Below, in pieces: positions 27,476 to 34,736 of a DNA stretch of 64,000 bases. The stretch is from positions 83,039-147,038 of the forward strand of contig JABDKG010000042.1 in NCBI GenBank assembly GCA_013002305.1, written 5' to 3'. The position numbers and the translations under genes are program-made. Origin of the DNA: Hellea sp. Its GTDB lineage: Bacteria > Pseudomonadota > Alphaproteobacteria > Caulobacterales > Maricaulaceae. Each line of letters starts with the position of its first letter. Position 1 is the stretch's first letter. A model generated the notes under the pieces. That model was given only the letters and a program-made list of their open reading frames with translations, had not been told where the DNA came from and did no database searches.

Positions 27476-28609
27476 ATGGACTTCTCACTATCGCCCAGCG
27501 AGCAAAAAACAATCGACAAAGCAAAGTCGGATGCGCCGAAACTATTAGGGGCCGGACCTGCGGGTCAACATGAAGCGGTCGATTTCCTCAGTTGGGCGCA
27601 ATATGGATGGGCGGGCGCAACAATTGCAAGAAACCAAGGCGGAATGGGTCTGACGGCCCTATCGACGTTCTTAGCTTTCGAACAATTGGGACGAGAGGGA
27701 TTGTCGCGGTCTCACATGTTTAGTGTCGGGGCCCATCTCTTTGGCTGCGCTATGGCTATTCAAAATCATGGGACCGAGGATCAAAAATCGACCTATTTAC
27801 AAAAGTTAGCCTCAGGAAAAATGATTGGAGCCTTGGCGCTTACGGGCGAAAGCGGTGGGTCTTCTTCTCAAAATCTGGGGGTAAACTGCGGGTTTAAAAG
27901 TGATATGGTTACGCTCAACGGCACCAAAAAACTTGTAACCAATGGTCCGGCTGCAGATGTTTTGATCGTCTCCGCGCAAGAAACATCATCTTCGTCAGGT
28001 CTCGGGTCGACGCTTTTCGTCGTTCCCACTGGTCATCCGGGTATCGAAATTGAGCAAATTCAAGACCAGGCCGGGATAAAGGATTCCCCCATGGCGAATA
28101 TTACGTTCGAAAACTACCAAGTTTCGAAGAGTGCGATTTTAGGTTCGAAAGGCGGCGGGTTAGGGTTGACCCTCTCAATTATGCGCTGGGAACGCAGTTT
28201 AATTTTGGCAGGTTTTTTAGGCGCGGCTCAGAGGGATTTAAATAGAGTGTTCGGGGAATTCAAAAGCCGGACGGATAATAATGGCGCGCTCATTAAACAT
28301 CAGGGCATCGGGTTTAAATTAGCAGAATGTTACCGCCAATTAGAAACTGCTAGATGGCTGGCCTATCGCTGCGCGGCTGATTTAGATATGGACGAAGCGC
28401 CCATTTTGTCGCCGGCGTTATCGAAACTAACGATAAGCCAAACCATAGTTGATGTCGCATTGACATTGAACGAATTGATGGCAGGGCAGGCTTGGCAAGG
28501 AAAGTTAGGTTTGGCAGAGGCATTGCAGGACGTATTGGGAACTTTGTCAGCGTCCGGTACCAGCAACATTCAGTTAAATGCTATTTTGTCTCAAATGGGG
28601 CGTGCTTGA
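27476..28609 (+). CDS. Acyl-CoA dehydrogenase homologue, PltE/prolyl-carrier-protein dehydrogenase type
   Basis: 377 residues from ATG 27476, two bases after the previous stop. The ACAD fold is clear: FAD segment ALTGESGGSS (121-130), GTKKLVTNGPAADVLIV (149-165) and the C-terminal helices. The C-terminal catalytic Glu of short- and medium-chain enzymes is missing: the GT-x-EIQ motif reads ASGTSNIQ (359-366), with Ser where Glu is expected. Instead Glu239 lies in helix G (MRWERSLILAG), where isovaleryl-CoA dehydrogenase and the pyrrole-forming PltE-type enzymes have their base. That supports four-electron oxidation of prolyl-carrier thioester to pyrrolyl thioester. FAD and carrier binding inferred. 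Confidence 0.8.
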   Translation: MDFSLSPSEQKTIDKAKSDAPKLLGAGPAGQHEAVDFLSWAQYGWAGATIARNQGGMGLTALSTFLAFEQLGREGLSRSHMFSVGAHLFGCAMAIQNHGTEDQKSTYLQKLASGKMIGALALTGESGGSSSQNLGVNCGFKSDMVTLNGTKKLVTNGPAADVLIVSAQETSSSSGLGSTLFVVPTGHPGIEIEQIQDQAGIKDSPMANITFENYQVSKSAILGSKGGGLGLTLSIMRWERSLILAGFLGAAQRDLNRVFGEFKSRTDNNGALIKHQGIGFKLAECYRQLETARWLAYRCAADLDMDEAPILSPALSKLTISQTIVDVALTLNELMAGQAWQGKLGLAEALQDVLGTLSASGTSNIQLNAILSQMGRA

Positions 28610-30111
28610 GCTCCCGGTTTTTAAATAGAATATGGGAAAAATTCCAGAATAACCCTGATAAGTTAGCGCTTAAATGGGCCGACGGTGGGTGCAATTACCA
28701 ACAATTATCTGGCCGCGTAAATGCCCGGATGCAATGGTTGCGGACCTATGATTTGCAAGCCGGCGATAGAATTGGGCTATTTATGCGCAAGGGCCCTACG
28801 ACAGTTGAGATCATTCTTGCGGGTCTTGCGCATGGACTGATCATAATTCCTATCGACTCGAATTCGCCGGCAAAACGCGTTCAATCAATATTGGAAAAAA
28901 CGACGCCGTCTTTACTGGTTTTAGAAGAAAAAAGTCTGGCAGTCCTCGAACATATACCAGAGGGACTTATCCAACATATTGCAACGGTGGATGCTTTCCA
29001 ATGTGAACTTGAACAAGGTCCAAATACGCCGACTATTTCCAAGATATCGGCATCATCTCCAGCTTTGATTTTAATGACATCGGGGACAACTGGACTCCCT
29101 AAAGGCATAACGATCTCGCACGAAAATATTGGCGTTTTTGTGAACTGGGCCCTCAAGGAGTTTAATCTAAGTTCGAGTGATAATTTTGTGAGTATCGCTC
29201 CGTTTCATTTTGATTTGTCGATGCTCGATCTTTACGGCGCTCTAAGCCTTGGGGCCTGCCTATATTTGCCTTCGGATTCAGAGCTTTCACTACCCGGTGA
29301 ATTTGCCAAGGTAATTGAGCGAAATCAAATTTCGGTACTCTACACTGTCCCGTCGTTTTTGAGCCTTTTGACCCGCTTTCGTGTTTTTGAAAGCGACCTT
29401 TCAAAACCGCTGAAAACGATCTTATTTGCCGGCGAAGTATACCCAACTGAACAGCTTAACCAGCTCATCAAGCAGCGGCCGGATATTCAATATGCAAATT
29501 TATTTGGCCCAACGGAATCAAACGTATTCGCAAGTTACAAAGTGACGGAAACATCTTTTACAGATCCAGTTCCAATTGGGCAGCCATGCAATCATGCAGA
29601 TGTTAGAATTCTGGATATAAAAGGGAGGGTTGCAGGAACCGATGAGGTCGGGGAACTTTGGGTGCGTGGACCGACCATAATGTTAGGCTATTGGGGCGAG
29701 CCTCCGCTAAATCCGCGCGAGTATTTCGCGACCGGCGATCATGCTTTCAGGGACGCTGCAGGGCTGATCCATTTTTCTGGACGGCGGGATCATTTGGTCA
29801 AAATAAGAGGGCACAGGATAAGCCTGTTAGATATTGAAAATATTGCATCGAAATTGACAGGAATAAACCAAGCAGCCGCATGTTTGATCCACCGCAACGG
29901 AACGCGGCAACATCTATGTTTGGATGTGAGTATTGACGACCGATCCGGCATTGACCAAAAGTCCCTCAGCGCGCACATGGCGGCGTACTTTCCAAAAGTT
30001 ATGCAACCGACAAACTACAAAATCCACGGTCAATTACCCTATACATTAAACGGGAAAATCGATAGACAAAAACTGCGCGCGGGATGGTCCAAACAGGCGA
30101 GGCAGGTTTAA
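28606..30111 (+). CDS. L-prolyl-AMP ligase / NRPS-type adenylation enzyme
   Basis: 501 residues from TTG 28606, which overlaps the TGA of the previous gene (TTGA) with GGGG six bases upstream; an ATG at 28492 would bury 114 bases in that gene. Stand-alone A-domain: A3 LMTSGTTGLPKG (157-167), A4 FHFDLSMLD (200-208), A5 LFGPTE (299-304), A7 YFATGD (373-378), A8 GRRDHLVKIRG (392-402), A10 PYTLNGKIDR (478-487). Aligned by eye to GrsA-A the pocket reads D203 L204 L207 Y246 L273 A275 L299 V307 F308 K484. From memory this is one change from the DLLYLALVCK code of pyrrole-type prolyl ligases. It loads the next gene's carrier protein. Confidence 0.85.
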   Translation: MSSRFLNRIWEKFQNNPDKLALKWADGGCNYQQLSGRVNARMQWLRTYDLQAGDRIGLFMRKGPTTVEIILAGLAHGLIIIPIDSNSPAKRVQSILEKTTPSLLVLEEKSLAVLEHIPEGLIQHIATVDAFQCELEQGPNTPTISKISASSPALILMTSGTTGLPKGITISHENIGVFVNWALKEFNLSSSDNFVSIAPFHFDLSMLDLYGALSLGACLYLPSDSELSLPGEFAKVIERNQISVLYTVPSFLSLLTRFRVFESDLSKPLKTILFAGEVYPTEQLNQLIKQRPDIQYANLFGPTESNVFASYKVTETSFTDPVPIGQPCNHADVRILDIKGRVAGTDEVGELWVRGPTIMLGYWGEPPLNPREYFATGDHAFRDAAGLIHFSGRRDHLVKIRGHRISLLDIENIASKLTGINQAAACLIHRNGTRQHLCLDVSIDDRSGIDQKSLSAHMAAYFPKVMQPTNYKIHGQLPYTLNGKIDRQKLRAGWSKQARQV

Positions 30112-30359
30112 TGGATACAGCACTACAAGACAAAATAATCCGTTGGATTGCAAATTCTGCCGGTTCCAATGGGCCCGTAGGAGCTCATACGAATTTGGTT
30201 GCAAAGCAGACGCTGGACTCGCTTCAAATCATGGATATGGTTCTTTATCTGGAGCAGGATAATAATATTAAAATCCCGCTTGACGCTTTGACCGAAGAAA
30301 ATTTCAGAACTCCGGCAGCCATTGCAAAAATGGTTACGCAAGTTCAGGCCCAAGGGTAA
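30111..30359 (+). CDS. Peptidyl carrier protein
   Basis: 82 residues from ATG 30111, whose A is the last base of the A-domain stop (TAATG). The phosphopantetheine site is Ser37 in TLDSLQIMD (34-42), followed by the helix II/III pattern of carrier proteins (VLYLEQDNNIKIPLDAL). It is a discrete carrier for prolyl, pyrrolyl and halopyrrolyl thioesters, as PltL or CloN5 are. No phosphopantetheinyl transferase gene is in the window, so the cell's own enzyme must act. Confidence 0.9.
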   Translation: MDTALQDKIIRWIANSAGSNGPVGAHTNLVAKQTLDSLQIMDMVLYLEQDNNIKIPLDALTEENFRTPAAIAKMVTQVQAQG

Positions 30360-30364
30360 ACCAG

Positions 30365-31642
30365 TTGGAGCCGGTCTCTAAATCTGTCTATGACGTAGTC
30401 ATTATTGGCGGCGGTCCGGCCGGCTCATCTCTTGCTATCCATTTGAGGCGGCTCGGCCACTCCGTTCTGATAGTCGAAAAAGCAACATTTCCCCGCCATC
30501 ATATCGGCGAGTCCATGGCCGGCGAATGCGCTCGCATGTTAAAATCCATGGGTCTTGGCGATTATATGGAGTCTGCAAACTATCCGCAAAAAAAGGGCGT
30601 TTGGGTGCAAGGAACAAAGGAAAGTTCCAAATTTTGGGTTCCGGTTCAAAATGTTGACGAAAATGGCAATGTTCATCCGGAAAAGTCCTTTCAGGTCAGA
30701 CGTTCAGAATTTGATCAAAAACTGTTGGATACTGCAATTGAGCACGGCGCAGAATTAATTGCTGCGGAAGTTGTCAATGTCGTTCAGGATCAAGGACGGA
30801 TCGCCGGACTTAAAATTAGGCAAGGCGAGAACCAGACCACCATATTAAGATCAAAAATTGTTGCCGACGCGTCGGGCCAACAATGTTTTCTCGGCCGCCG
30901 GGGTTTTCTGGGTGAAAAAAGTTTTACCGGATATGAGAAACAAGTCGCTTTTTATACATACGCAAAAAAAATCGAACGCGGCGCTGGGCAAGAAAACGGA
31001 AATACGCGATTATTTTATGGAGGGAAAGATCACTGGACTTGGCTCATTCCATTTGACGACGAACTAACATCTTTGGGAGTGGTTGTTCCGCTCGCAGAAT
31101 TCAAAGACAGCAAGCTCAGCAAAGACGAATTTTTCGAGCAATGCACCAAATCTATAAATCCTCATTTCGCGCAGAGATTAGAGCAAAAAGAGTTGACCAC
31201 CAAAGTTCGAATGATTTCCAATTATTCGTATGAGTACGAAAAATTGTCAGGCCCCGGATATTTGAGCGTCGGAGACTCTCACGGGTTTTTGGATCCAATT
31301 TTTTCATTCGGACTCCTGTTTGCGTTGAAAGAAGGGCAACTCGGGGCAAAGGCTATCAATCAATCGATAGAGTCCGGTGATTTCGCATTAATGACGAAGT
31401 ACGAAGGCTTGATTCGCAATGCGCGGGATGTTTCGCGCCTGGTTATCAATACGTTTTGGCAGTATCCATTGGCGTTTCTGCGATTGGCTCATTATTCCCA
31501 CGCCAATGAAATCGCGGCTCTGTTTTCAGGTAAATTTTTCGACCCAAATGTCGATGATATCGACGCCGTTAAACTGATGCGCGAATTAATGCGAAAAACT
31601 GAGAAAACAGAGACAGGAAAAGCGGCTCTGAAATCTGCTTAA
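30365..31642 (+). CDS. Flavin-dependent halogenase
   Basis: 425 residues from a TTG start (AAGGG about ten bases upstream). FAD motif GGGPAG (15-20) and the halogenase/oxidase turn HHIGESM (45-51). The halogenase signature WxWxIP is intact as WTWLIP (224-229), and the second signature FxxPxxSxG is present in GFLDPIFSFG (308-316). The candidate catalytic Lys is K76 or K77 (YPQKKGVW), as in carrier-bound and phenol halogenases. It would halogenate the carrier-bound pyrrole with chloride or bromide, using FADH2 from an unlinked reductase. An alternative is an ordinary FAD oxidoreductase of the geranylgeranyl-reductase superfamily, but the two signatures argue against that. Confidence 0.85.
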   Translation: MEPVSKSVYDVVIIGGGPAGSSLAIHLRRLGHSVLIVEKATFPRHHIGESMAGECARMLKSMGLGDYMESANYPQKKGVWVQGTKESSKFWVPVQNVDENGNVHPEKSFQVRRSEFDQKLLDTAIEHGAELIAAEVVNVVQDQGRIAGLKIRQGENQTTILRSKIVADASGQQCFLGRRGFLGEKSFTGYEKQVAFYTYAKKIERGAGQENGNTRLFYGGKDHWTWLIPFDDELTSLGVVVPLAEFKDSKLSKDEFFEQCTKSINPHFAQRLEQKELTTKVRMISNYSYEYEKLSGPGYLSVGDSHGFLDPIFSFGLLFALKEGQLGAKAINQSIESGDFALMTKYEGLIRNARDVSRLVINTFWQYPLAFLRLAHYSHANEIAALFSGKFFDPNVDDIDAVKLMRELMRKTEKTETGKAALKSA

Positions 31643-31681
31643 CCTGATCCAACTAACGGGTTGCGTAGAAAGCTCTAAATT

Positions 31682-32293
31682 CTAATTTCGTGATGGATAA
31701 GTTCCTAGTAAAGCCACACAATAATTGATTGTCTGAAACGGCATCATATTGTTTTGCGGTTGACCGCCGCCTACGGGATCAACCCTTATTGATTGACTGT
31801 TCATAAATCTACCTTGCGGGCTCAAGCCGTCATAATAATGATCGTCCGGCGAAATAGCAAAACTGTTTCGTCTCGGAGTTGTGCTATTTGCGTTATCGTT
31901 AATAGTCTGGATGCCCGCACGATGTGTGTGAGACGGCATTTGACTGGTCGATAATATATTCGTTTCCGTGCCGCTTTTGGACCCGATGTTGCGAGTCGAC
32001 AGGCCGGGTCCGGTACCCATATGGACTGGGGCCCGGCTACGCAAATCAGGTAGTGCGAATGTTGTGCGTCCGTCGCCGCCGTAAATTGTCCCGTAAAGTG
32101 AGAACAAGGCCTGATTTTGATTGATCGACAGGAGCTGGCCATCGGCCTCAGCCCAACCCCGCGGGCAAAAATTAAACCCAACCAACATGACATCACCGAT
32201 ATTGGGTTCAGAATCGGCTAGGGCCAAGGGAGCATTGGTCAAGGTCAAGGCGTAAGCCGCGCCCATCGCCAAAACTTTTGAAAAATTAACCAT
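31682..32293 (-). CDS. Secreted tail-collar domain protein 3 of three paralogues
   Basis: 203 residues from ATG 32293. Sec signal peptide (VLAMGAAYALTLTNAPLALA) then one phage tail-collar (MdpB-like) domain: GFNFCPRGWAEADGQLL, ALFSLYGTIYGGDGRTTFALPDLRSR and MPSHTHRAG, ending in NYCVALLGTYPSRN. Two Cys in these blocks recur in all three paralogues and could form a disulfide. Function of free-standing, exported collar proteins is not established; envelope or surface adhesion roles are possible. The first gene of the trio lies upstream at 33663. Confidence 0.8.
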   Translation of the reverse strand: MVNFSKVLAMGAAYALTLTNAPLALADSEPNIGDVMLVGFNFCPRGWAEADGQLLSINQNQALFSLYGTIYGGDGRTTFALPDLRSRAPVHMGTGPGLSTRNIGSKSGTETNILSTSQMPSHTHRAGIQTINDNANSTTPRRNSFAISPDDHYYDGLSPQGRFMNSQSIRVDPVGGGQPQNNMMPFQTINYCVALLGTYPSRN

Positions 32294-32301
32294 AGCGACC
32301 T

Positions 32302-32910
32302 CTAACTCCGGCTCGGATAGAGACCGACTAAAGCAACGCAATAATTAATCGTTAAATAAGGCTGCATATTATTTTGCGACTGCCCGCCGCCTGCATTATC
32401 TACTGCAATTGTATTGGAATTCATGAATCTGCCGGAAGGATCTGTACCGTCAAAATAAGAATTATCCGCTGTAACAGAAAACGAATTTTTTCTAGGCGTT
32501 GTTGAATTGGCGGTTTCAGTCCTTGTTTGCACGCCGGCTCGATGCGTGTGCGATGGCATTTGACCGACAGTCATAGTATTGGTTTCCGCTCCGCCTCTGG
32601 AACCGATCGGCCGGCTGGAGAGCCCTGGACCCGTTCCCATGTGAATTGGAACGCGGCTGCGTAAATCCGGCAGCGCAAAGGTTGTCCGCCCATCTCCGCC
32701 GTAAATAGTTCCATATAGCGAGAACAGTGCCGAATATTGAGAGATGGCTAAAAGCTGGCCGTTGGCTTCTGCAAATCCGCGTGGACAGAAATTAAATCCG
32801 ACCGGCTGAATTTCACCGATGAAAGGTTCACTTGCATTGGCGAGGGTAGATATGCCTGCCGTTCCCAGCAGAGCGATAGATATAGATAGAGTAAAGTTTT
32901 TAAACGTCAT
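32302..32910 (-). CDS. Secreted tail-collar domain protein 2
   Basis: 202 residues with Sec signal peptide (LSISIALLGTAGISTLANA). The collar blocks NFCPRGFAEANGQLL, LYGTIYGGDGRTTFALPDLRSR, MPSHTHRAGVQT and INYCVALVGLYPSRS are nearly identical to the next gene's. The two are tandem duplicates only eight bases apart. Similarity is high enough that gene conversion is possible. Function unknown. Confidence 0.8.
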   Translation of the reverse strand: MTFKNFTLSISIALLGTAGISTLANASEPFIGEIQPVGFNFCPRGFAEANGQLLAISQYSALFSLYGTIYGGDGRTTFALPDLRSRVPIHMGTGPGLSSRPIGSRGGAETNTMTVGQMPSHTHRAGVQTRTETANSTTPRKNSFSVTADNSYFDGTDPSGRFMNSNTIAVDNAGGGQSQNNMQPYLTINYCVALVGLYPSRS

Positions 32911-32982
32911 AACGGGCCCCGTTTAGTGTGAGCCCGTGCCATAGCATTAAAAAGGCTTTAATACAATGAATTAGAATATAAA

Positions 32983-33004
32983 ATGACCCGGAATACCGGG
33001 TCAT
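32983..33004 (-). terminator. Intrinsic terminator after tail-collar gene 1
   Basis: ATGACCCGG (32983-32991) and CCGGGTCAT (32996-33004) form a nine-base stem; on the minus strand it is followed by TTTATATTCTAA. It lies 48 bases after the stop of the gene at 33052 and before tail-collar gene 2, so the third paralogue is transcribed separately. Confidence 0.75.
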
Positions 33005-33051
33005 ATTGGCGGCGTTCAGCCTTTAGTAGCATGGTGGATAATTGCTCTTGT

Positions 33052-33663
33052 TTAGCTCCGGGATGGGAATATGCCGCTAGTCACAACGCAATATCGTAAC
33101 GCAATATAGGGCTGTCGGTTTTCATGGGATTGTCCGCCGCCTGCATTTTCCACCAAGACAGTATCGGAGTGCATAAATTGGCCGCTCGGGGCGTCCTCGT
33201 TAGATACATAGGTATTACCAGTCGCAATGCCGAATGAATTTTTACGAGGCGTGGTAGAATTGGCTGCGTCGTCATAGGTCTGTATCCCGGATCTGTGATT
33301 ATGTGGAGGGATCTCATTAGTAGTCAGCGTGACAGTCTCAACGCCGCCCTTTTGCCCCCAACTGTAATTCGAAAGTCCCGGCGCCTGTCCATAACCAAAT
33401 GCAACGCGGCCACGCATATCCGGCAAAGCAAAAGTCGTCCTCCCGTCACCGCCAAACGTCGTACCGTATAAGGAAAATAAAGCAGAATATTGACTTATGG
33501 GTAGAAGCTGGCCTTCGGCGGAAGCTGTTCCCCTCGGACAAAAATTATAGGGAAGGGTTCGGATTTCCCCAATATAGGATTCTTGAGCCGAGCTAACCGT
33601 GCTGGTTGCGATTGAAGTTCCGCCGATCAGAACAGCGGATAATAATAGTTTTCTGAAGGTCAT
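33052..33663 (-). CDS. Secreted tail-collar domain protein 1
   Basis: 203 residues from ATG 33663 with AAAGGGG upstream. Signal peptide (LLLSAVLIGGTSIATSTVSSA). The collar pattern is more diverged from the other two (YNFCPRGTASAEGQLL, LYGTTFGGDGRTTFALPDMRGR, IPPHNHRSG), but both shared Cys are kept (NFCPRG and LRYCVV). The 134-base divergent spacer to the ABC ATPase at 33798 holds no clear promoter consensus. Confidence 0.8.
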   Translation of the reverse strand: MTFRKLLLSAVLIGGTSIATSTVSSAQESYIGEIRTLPYNFCPRGTASAEGQLLPISQYSALFSLYGTTFGGDGRTTFALPDMRGRVAFGYGQAPGLSNYSWGQKGGVETVTLTTNEIPPHNHRSGIQTYDDAANSTTPRKNSFGIATGNTYVSNEDAPSGQFMHSDTVLVENAGGGQSHENRQPYIALRYCVVTSGIFPSRS

Positions 33664-33797
33664 ATTGCGCCCCTTTGAAATGTTGAAAAACTCCCCCATA
33701 ATGAGAGAGCCTCTCCCTTATAACATTTTGCCAAGGATAATTCCATTTAATTGGGAAAAGACTTGTCTGGATTCAATTAACGGCTAGACATCACAGC

Positions 33798-34736
33798 ATG
33801 ACTGAACAGCCTTTATCTTTGCGTAATTTAACAAAAAAATTTGGTGGAAAAATCGCCGTCGACGATGTCTCTTTTGATGTTAAACCGGGAGAAATTATTG
33901 GTTTTCTAGGACCAAATGGCGCGGGAAAGACGACAACGATTCGCATGGCGCTGGGTCTGATTAAACAAGATAAAGGTGAGGTTTCATTATTTGGCGGTGA
34001 TCCAGGCCCTCGAACCTTTGGCCGAATAGCGTTTTTGCCAGAAGAGCGCGGGCTTTATAAAAAACAAACAGCACGGGAAACGATCGCGCACATGGCACGT
34101 CTTAACGGAATGAAGGCCAGAGATGCCTTCCCGCTCGCTGATCGATTGCTCGACAAATATGGGCTCGGAGAAGCCAAGCGGAAAAAGAACAAAGACATGT
34201 CCAAAGGGATGGCCCAAAAAGTTCAGCTTCTAGCGGCGATCGCGCATGATCCTGAGTTTTATGTTCTGGATGAACCATTTTCCGGGCTTGATCCGGTCAA
34301 TCAGCAAGTACTGGAGAATATGGTTCGCGAAATCGCTGAGCGCGGCCGAACCATAATCTTTTCGACTCACGTTATGGAACATGCTGAAAGGCTATGTGAC
34401 CGCATTATTCTAATGTCTTGCGGCCGGGTCGTGTTTGACGGATCCATTGAAGATGCGTTGGCCAAAGCGCCGCGGCGGCTCGTCATTCAATCTGACGACA
34501 AAAAAATCAATACCATATTGGAGCCCTTTGCAACCTCGATAGAGGAGCGCAGCGATGGTGCTTTGACAGTTTTTCTCAAACCCGAAAAAGAAGCCTTTGC
34601 TATTGTTGAAAAATGCGTGAAAGCGAAAATTAGACTTACCCGCTTCGAGCCGAAAAACCCAAGCCTTCACGAAGCATTCGTTACAATGGTTGGCGAAGAC
34701 GAGGCCGCGAAGATGCATGCCGGAGTGTTCGCATGA
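33798..34736 (+). CDS. ABC transporter ATP-binding protein (NatA-like)
   Basis: 312 residues. Walker A GPNGAGKTT, signature region SKGMAQKVQ, Walker B VLDEPFSGLDP and a C-terminal DUF4162-like domain of NatA/drug-exporter ATPases. The stop overlaps the start of the permease (ATGA), so the two form an exporter. The pair lies outside the halopyrrole operon, transcribed away from it beyond the tail-collar genes, so a link with that operon is only speculative. NatAB, lipid or natural-product export are possible. Confidence 0.93.
   Translation: MTEQPLSLRNLTKKFGGKIAVDDVSFDVKPGEIIGFLGPNGAGKTTTIRMALGLIKQDKGEVSLFGGDPGPRTFGRIAFLPEERGLYKKQTARETIAHMARLNGMKARDAFPLADRLLDKYGLGEAKRKKNKDMSKGMAQKVQLLAAIAHDPEFYVLDEPFSGLDPVNQQVLENMVREIAERGRTIIFSTHVMEHAERLCDRIILMSCGRVVFDGSIEDALAKAPRRLVIQSDDKKINTILEPFATSIEERSDGALTVFLKPEKEAFAIVEKCVKAKIRLTRFEPKNPSLHEAFVTMVGEDEAAKMHAGVFA

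Noticed and set aside
30365..31642. Geranylgeranyl reductase or plain FAD monooxygenase
   Set aside because: WxWxIP and FxxPxxSxG halogenase signatures are present, and operon context fits a carrier-bound halogenase.
31682..33663. Prophage remnant suggested by tail-collar domains
   Set aside because: All three carry Sec signal peptides, no other phage gene, integrase or att-like repeat is near, and neighbours are ordinary chromosomal genes.
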